NCBI GenBank assembly: GCA_036744635.1
Contig: DAIOHQ010000214.1
Location: forward strand, 1-8,627
Source: DAIOHQ01 sp036744635
GTDB lineage: Bacteria > Planctomycetota > Phycisphaerae > Tepidisphaerales > Tepidisphaeraceae
Reading direction: 5' to 3'
DNA length: 8,627 nt
This document shows, piece after piece, positions 5,807 through 8,627 of the stretch (the stretch's first letter is position 1; the number at the start of each line of letters is the position of its first letter). The translations under genes were made by a program, and so were the position numbers. The notes under the pieces were generated by a model that saw nothing but the letters and a program-made list of their open reading frames with translations, did not search any database and had not been told where the DNA came from.

Positions 5807-5835
5807 ATTCTATGTTCCGTCTCAATTAGTATCAA
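5807..5835 (-). promoter_or_regulatory. Promoter upstream of the 189-residue/mazF pair
   Basis: On the minus strand, TTGATA (5830-5835) and TAGAAT (5807-5812) are separated by exactly 17 bases, a close match to a sigma-70-type promoter in an A/T-rich stretch. Transcription would start near 5800, about 20 bases before the ATG at 5779. Confidence 0.6.
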
Positions 5836-5842
5836 TCTGCAA

Positions 5843-5854
5843 GTGAAAATTCAC
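5843..5854. promoter_or_regulatory. Palindrome GTGAA-AA-TTCAC, possible operator
   Basis: A 12-bp inverted repeat with 5-bp arms and a 2-bp centre lies 7 bases upstream of the -35 of the 189-residue gene's promoter. The position suits an activator or a repressor site, and autoregulation by a toxin-antitoxin complex is one option. It also lies upstream of the divergent uracil-DNA glycosylase gene. Confidence 0.35.
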
Positions 5855-5982
5855 AAAAACATATTTGAACAATGTTTACAATAGTGTTTTTGAATATACA
5901 CGAATCGTGGAAAAATCTGGCTTGAAGAGGCTGAGCGACCGGGATATTTGTCCGCGAGCAGCCGAATCTCTAGCATGGCCGC

Positions 5983-6873
5983 ATGGCAACCGATCCACGG
6001 GTGAAAAGCCGGCTGCGCCTGTGGCTCGCCAGCGAGCGGGCGATGGGATTGCGCCTGCTGCCCGTGCGCACGCACGGCGGCGCACAAGCGGCCACTGAGC
6101 CGGTCCGGCCAGCGTCGCCGTCTGCGCGACCCCCGGCCGCCTTGGCGGCGCGCTCCTCGCCACAAGCAATAGTCCCCCCGCGCGCACCTGCCACCATCGG
6201 CGCGATGCCGCCCTTGGCAGTTGTGCCGCTGCCGATGGTGACAGATGCCCCCTTCACCGCCCCACCGCTCTCGCTGGAAGAAAAACGCCAGCGATTGATC
6301 GCGCTGGACAACAATGAGGTGCGAAACTGCACGAAATGCCGGCTGTGTAAGACCCGCACCCAGACGGTCTTTGGTGAAGGCGATCCTGGTGCGCGGATTT
6401 TTTTCGTCGGCGAGGGGCCGGGCGAGAACGAAGATCTGTCCGGACGGCCATTCGTCGGCCGGGCCGGGCAATTGCTCGACAAGATGATCGGGGGAATGGG
6501 TTTGCGCCGCGAGCAGGTCTACATCGCAAATATCGTTAAATGCCGGCCGCCGGGAAACCGGCTGCCCGCACCCGATGAGGTGGCGACCTGTACCCCCTAT
6601 CTGCAGCGGCAACTGGAGATTGTTCGGCCACAGGTGATCGTCACGCTTGGCCTGGCCTCGGCGAAATACATGCTCGGCAATGACAAGCTGGCGATGGGAA
6701 AAATTCGCGGCCAGTGGCACTCTTGGCGCGGCATCAAATTGATGCCGACCTTCCATCCCTCCTACGTATTGCGCACCTACACAGAAGAGGTACGAGCGGC
6801 GGTATGGAGCGATCTGAAGGCGGTGCTCAGCGAGCTGGGCATGCCGATTCCATCGCGGGAAAAGTCTTCCTGA
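5983..6873 (+). CDS. Family 4 uracil-DNA glycosylase (4Fe-4S)
   Basis: A 296-residue enzyme that removes uracil from DNA as the first step of base excision repair. The catalytic domain runs from about residue 98 to the end. The iron-sulfur cysteines are C116 and C119 (CTKC) with C187 (VKCRPPGNR) and C203, the spacing typical of family 4. The uracil-binding loop is GEGPGENED (143-151), followed by GRPFVGRAG, and the second active-site motif is HPSYVLR (258-264). Residues 1-20 form a basic helix-like start. Residues about 33-95 are Pro/Ala-rich and probably disordered, so the protein is longer than the usual 200 or so residues. The start at 5983 has no clear ribosome binding site. Met21 (6043) is an alternative, but the N-terminal helix looks genuine. 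The gene is divergent from the 189-residue/mazF pair and lies 298 bases before dnaA on the same strand. Confidence 0.94.
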   Translation: MATDPRVKSRLRLWLASERAMGLRLLPVRTHGGAQAATEPVRPASPSARPPAALAARSSPQAIVPPRAPATIGAMPPLAVVPLPMVTDAPFTAPPLSLEEKRQRLIALDNNEVRNCTKCRLCKTRTQTVFGEGDPGARIFFVGEGPGENEDLSGRPFVGRAGQLLDKMIGGMGLRREQVYIANIVKCRPPGNRLPAPDEVATCTPYLQRQLEIVRPQVIVTLGLASAKYMLGNDKLAMGKIRGQWHSWRGIKLMPTFHPSYVLRTYTEEVRAAVWSDLKAVLSELGMPIPSREKSS

Positions 6874-7171
6874 AGCGCGCAGAAAATTTCGTCCTGTCGC
6901 TCGGCCGGCAGCGGAGCAAAGCGAAAAAAATTTTTCGCTTTCAACACCCTTTCGCTTGCTGCCAATGATGCTAAGTGTTGCACTCAGCCGCTTTCGCGGG
7001 AGATTTCGCGAGTGTTGTCGCGCAGAAAAAAAACAGTTTGGCGCAGCGGCAATTTATCTGTACCGTGCGCACCTTACGAATTGCATTTTTCAACGGCGAG
7101 ATTTTCTTGATTTTGTTCGCCGGATTATTGAAACACTTTTGACGCCGTAACGCGGGAAGACTGACTTCGCC
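6874..7171. other. Repeat-rich intergenic region before dnaA
   Basis: This 298-bp gap is richer in A/T than its flanks. It holds a 24-bp inverted repeat (6918-6941, listed separately) and four TTTCGC hexamers on the plus strand (6933-6938, 6950-6955, 6992-6997, 7004-7009), plus one GCGAAA (6921-6926). It also has two copies of CGCGCAGAAAA (6876-6886 and 7019-7029) and two of AGTGTTG (6974-6980 and 7011-7017). It must carry the dnaA promoter, but I see no clear -35/-10 pair. No consensus DnaA box (TTATCCACA) is present; the best match, TTATCTGTA at 7054, has 6 of 9 bases. It could be regulatory or part of an origin. Confidence 0.5.
6918..6941. repeat. Perfect 24-bp inverted repeat between udg and dnaA
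   Basis: AAAGCGAAAAA (6918-6928) and TTTTTCGCTTT (6931-6941) are exact reverse complements around a central AA. The site lies 45 bases after the uracil-DNA glycosylase stop codon. It could act as a weak terminator hairpin, but its stem is mostly A/T and no T-run follows it. A protein-binding site or an easily melted element is equally possible. Confidence 0.75.
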
Positions 7172-8530
7172 ATGCTAACGACCCAATCGCCCGGCGCGCG
7201 CGAGATCGCCTCTCGCCGTGCGCCAGAAACCTCTCCATTTGACCCAACGGTCTGGCAACAGATCCTGAAAATTGTCCGCATGCAGCACCCCAGCCTCAAC
7301 CGCATCTGGTTTGATGAGCTGGTGCCGCGACAGCTCACAAATGGCGTGATTCAGGTGAAGGTTTCCACGCCAGCCCAGCTCAACTTCTGCCAGAGCCAGT
7401 GCCAGCAGCCTTTCACCGCCGCCGCCCAGCAGACCACCGGCCGGCTGGTGGCGGTGAGCTTCCATTGCGACAGATTGTCCACCGGCGGCGTGTTCAATGA
7501 AACCGAGCAGCCGCACCCGCTCAGCCCCGATTACACCTTCGAAAATTTCGTGACCGGTCCCTGCAACCGCCTGGCGCACGCCGCCAGCGTCGCCGTAGGC
7601 GAGCAGCCGGGCCAGACTTACAACCCGCTGTTCATTCACGGCGGGGTCGGCCTGGGCAAGACTCATCTGCTGCAGGCGGCGTGTCAGAAGGTGCTGGAGA
7701 AACAGCCGGAGGCGCGCATTCTCTACCTCTCCTGCGACTCATTCATCAATCAGTTCATCCTGGCGGTCGAAACCGGCGACATGCAGCAGTTTCGCTTCCG
7801 CTATCGCCACGTCGATCTGCTGGTGATCGACGACATCCACTTCCTGGCCGGGCGCGACCGGACCCAGGAGGAATTTTTTCACACCTTCAACACCCTCTAC
7901 CAGGGGCACAAGCAGATTATTTTGAGCGCGGATTGCCCGCCTAGCGAGATCCCTGAACTGGAAGAGCGGCTGGTAAGCCGCTTCAACTGGGGCCTGGTGG
8001 CGCCGATTGAAAAACCCTGCTACGAAACCCGCGTGGCGATCCTGCAGAAAAAGGCAAAGCTGCGCGGGCTGGCCTTGCCCGAGGATGTGCTCTGCTACGT
8101 CGCCGGCAAGGTGGAGAACAACACCCGCGAGCTGGAAGGCGCCATCACCAAGCTGCAGGGAATGGGAATGCTGCAAAATGGCCTGATCGATCTCGATCTG
8201 GCCAAGGCCGCCTTGGGCGATTCGGCCACTCCGGAGCAGCGGCGGATCACGATTCAGCAAATTTTCGAGGTCGTGACAAAATATTACAACGTGCGGCTCA
8301 GCGACCTGCAGAGCAAGAAACGGCACAAGTCGATCGCGTTCCCGCGACAGGTGTGCATGTATCTCGCCCGGCGGCACACCCGCTATTCGCTGGAGGAAAT
8401 CGGCGGATACTTCGGCGGGCGCGACCACACCACCGTGATGCACGCGGTGAAGACCGTCGATCAGGATGGCAAGGATGACGTGGAGATCGCCCATCAGTTG
8501 ACGCATCTGGAGACGCAGCTTACGAGTTGA
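7172..8530 (+). CDS. dnaA: Chromosomal replication initiator DnaA
   Basis: A 452-residue AAA+ ATPase that binds DnaA boxes at the origin and melts the DNA to load the replicative helicase. All domains are visible. Domain I covers about residues 24-100, beginning WQQILKIV. Domain II is very short (about 101-118). The AAA+ domain III has Walker A GGVGLGKT (157-164), Walker B LLVIDDIHF (216-224), arginine finger R270 in LVSRF and sensor II in NNTRELEGAI. The DNA-binding domain IV runs from about 360, with KKRHKSIAFPRQ and the signature GGRDHTTVMHA (415-425). Length is normal. The start at 7172 is the first Met before domain I. Its ribosome binding site is weak (GGGAAG, about 12 bases upstream), so a nearby alternative start is possible. 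No dnaN is seen before the window ends. Confidence 0.97.
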   Translation: MLTTQSPGAREIASRRAPETSPFDPTVWQQILKIVRMQHPSLNRIWFDELVPRQLTNGVIQVKVSTPAQLNFCQSQCQQPFTAAAQQTTGRLVAVSFHCDRLSTGGVFNETEQPHPLSPDYTFENFVTGPCNRLAHAASVAVGEQPGQTYNPLFIHGGVGLGKTHLLQAACQKVLEKQPEARILYLSCDSFINQFILAVETGDMQQFRFRYRHVDLLVIDDIHFLAGRDRTQEEFFHTFNTLYQGHKQIILSADCPPSEIPELEERLVSRFNWGLVAPIEKPCYETRVAILQKKAKLRGLALPEDVLCYVAGKVENNTRELEGAITKLQGMGMLQNGLIDLDLAKAALGDSATPEQRRITIQQIFEVVTKYYNVRLSDLQSKKRHKSIAFPRQVCMYLARRHTRYSLEEIGGYFGGRDHTTVMHAVKTVDQDGKDDVEIAHQLTHLETQLTS

Positions 8531-8627
8531 GTTCGCGCGCATCTCGGCCTAGCGGTAGAGGGCGGGGCGACCGGGTGTAGCGCATGTTTTTGGCAACCGT
8601 CTTTTTCCGGCCCCCTCGCCCGGTACT
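8531..8627. other. Right edge after dnaA, nothing identified
   Basis: The last 97 bases follow the dnaA stop codon. They contain G/C-rich runs, a T-run near 8586 and an ACCGGG/CCCGGT pair far apart. I find no coding start, no convincing terminator and no tRNA. Confidence 0.4.

Noticed and set aside
5851..6756. Minus-strand open frame of 301 residues opposite the uracil-DNA glycosylase
   Set aside because: It is Arg/His/Gln-rich with no domain features. The plus strand has all family 4 glycosylase motifs.
7054..7062. TTATCTGTA as a DnaA box
   Set aside because: Only 6 of 9 positions match TTATCCACA, and no second copy is nearby.
8548..8585. tRNA-like string (TAGCGGTAGAG) after dnaA
   Set aside because: It resembles a D-arm only. 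No anticodon arm, T-arm with GGTTCGA-type loop or acceptor pairing follows.
8571..8624. ACCGGG...CCCGGT as a dnaA terminator
   Set aside because: The 6-base arms are about 40 bases apart and the T-run lies inside the loop, not after the stem.

Overview
The window is G+C-rich bacterial chromosome, most likely from a Planctomycetota (Phycisphaerae-like) bacterium. That placement is an inference. It rests on the bacterial deoxyhypusine-synthase-like enzyme, the style of the family 4 uracil-DNA glycosylase with its Pro/Ala-rich N-terminal extension, and the mix of conserved hypothetical proteins with short A/T-rich and tandem intergenic repeats. No rRNA, tRNA, CRISPR array or insertion sequence was found.

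Layout, left to right. Positions 1-160 hold no gene but carry an A/T-rich simple-sequence block and a tandem 8-bp repeat that runs into the stop codon of the next gene. RNase D (minus, 161-1528) is divergent from a stand-alone response-regulator receiver protein (plus, 1794-2159). Next come a 164-bp gap with three exact 11-bp repeats and a hairpin, and a 112-residue hypothetical protein (plus, 2324-2662).

A minus-strand cluster then spans 5779 down to 2698. In transcription order it holds a 189-residue protein of unknown family, an overlapping MazF/PemK-type endoribonuclease toxin, a deoxyhypusine-synthase-like enzyme, an 80-residue protein of unknown family, and a HEPN-like protein with an R-x4-H motif. 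Promoter-like sequences precede the 189-residue gene (TTGATA-17-TAGAAT) and the 80-residue gene (TATAAT with a palindrome beside it). The cluster therefore looks like two toxin-antitoxin-type gene pairs flanking one metabolic gene.

The right-hand part is replication and repair on the plus strand: a family 4 Fe-S uracil-DNA glycosylase (5983-6873), a 298-bp repeat-rich gap, and DnaA (7172-8530). The gap could be the dnaA regulatory region or part of an origin, but it has no recognisable consensus DnaA box. The last 97 bases hold nothing I can call.

The most interesting points are the HEPN/80-residue pair as a candidate uncharacterised toxin-antitoxin module, the unusually large putative antitoxin coupled to MazF, and the deoxyhypusine-synthase-like enzyme, which keeps the catalytic lysine but has changed three spermidine-contacting positions.
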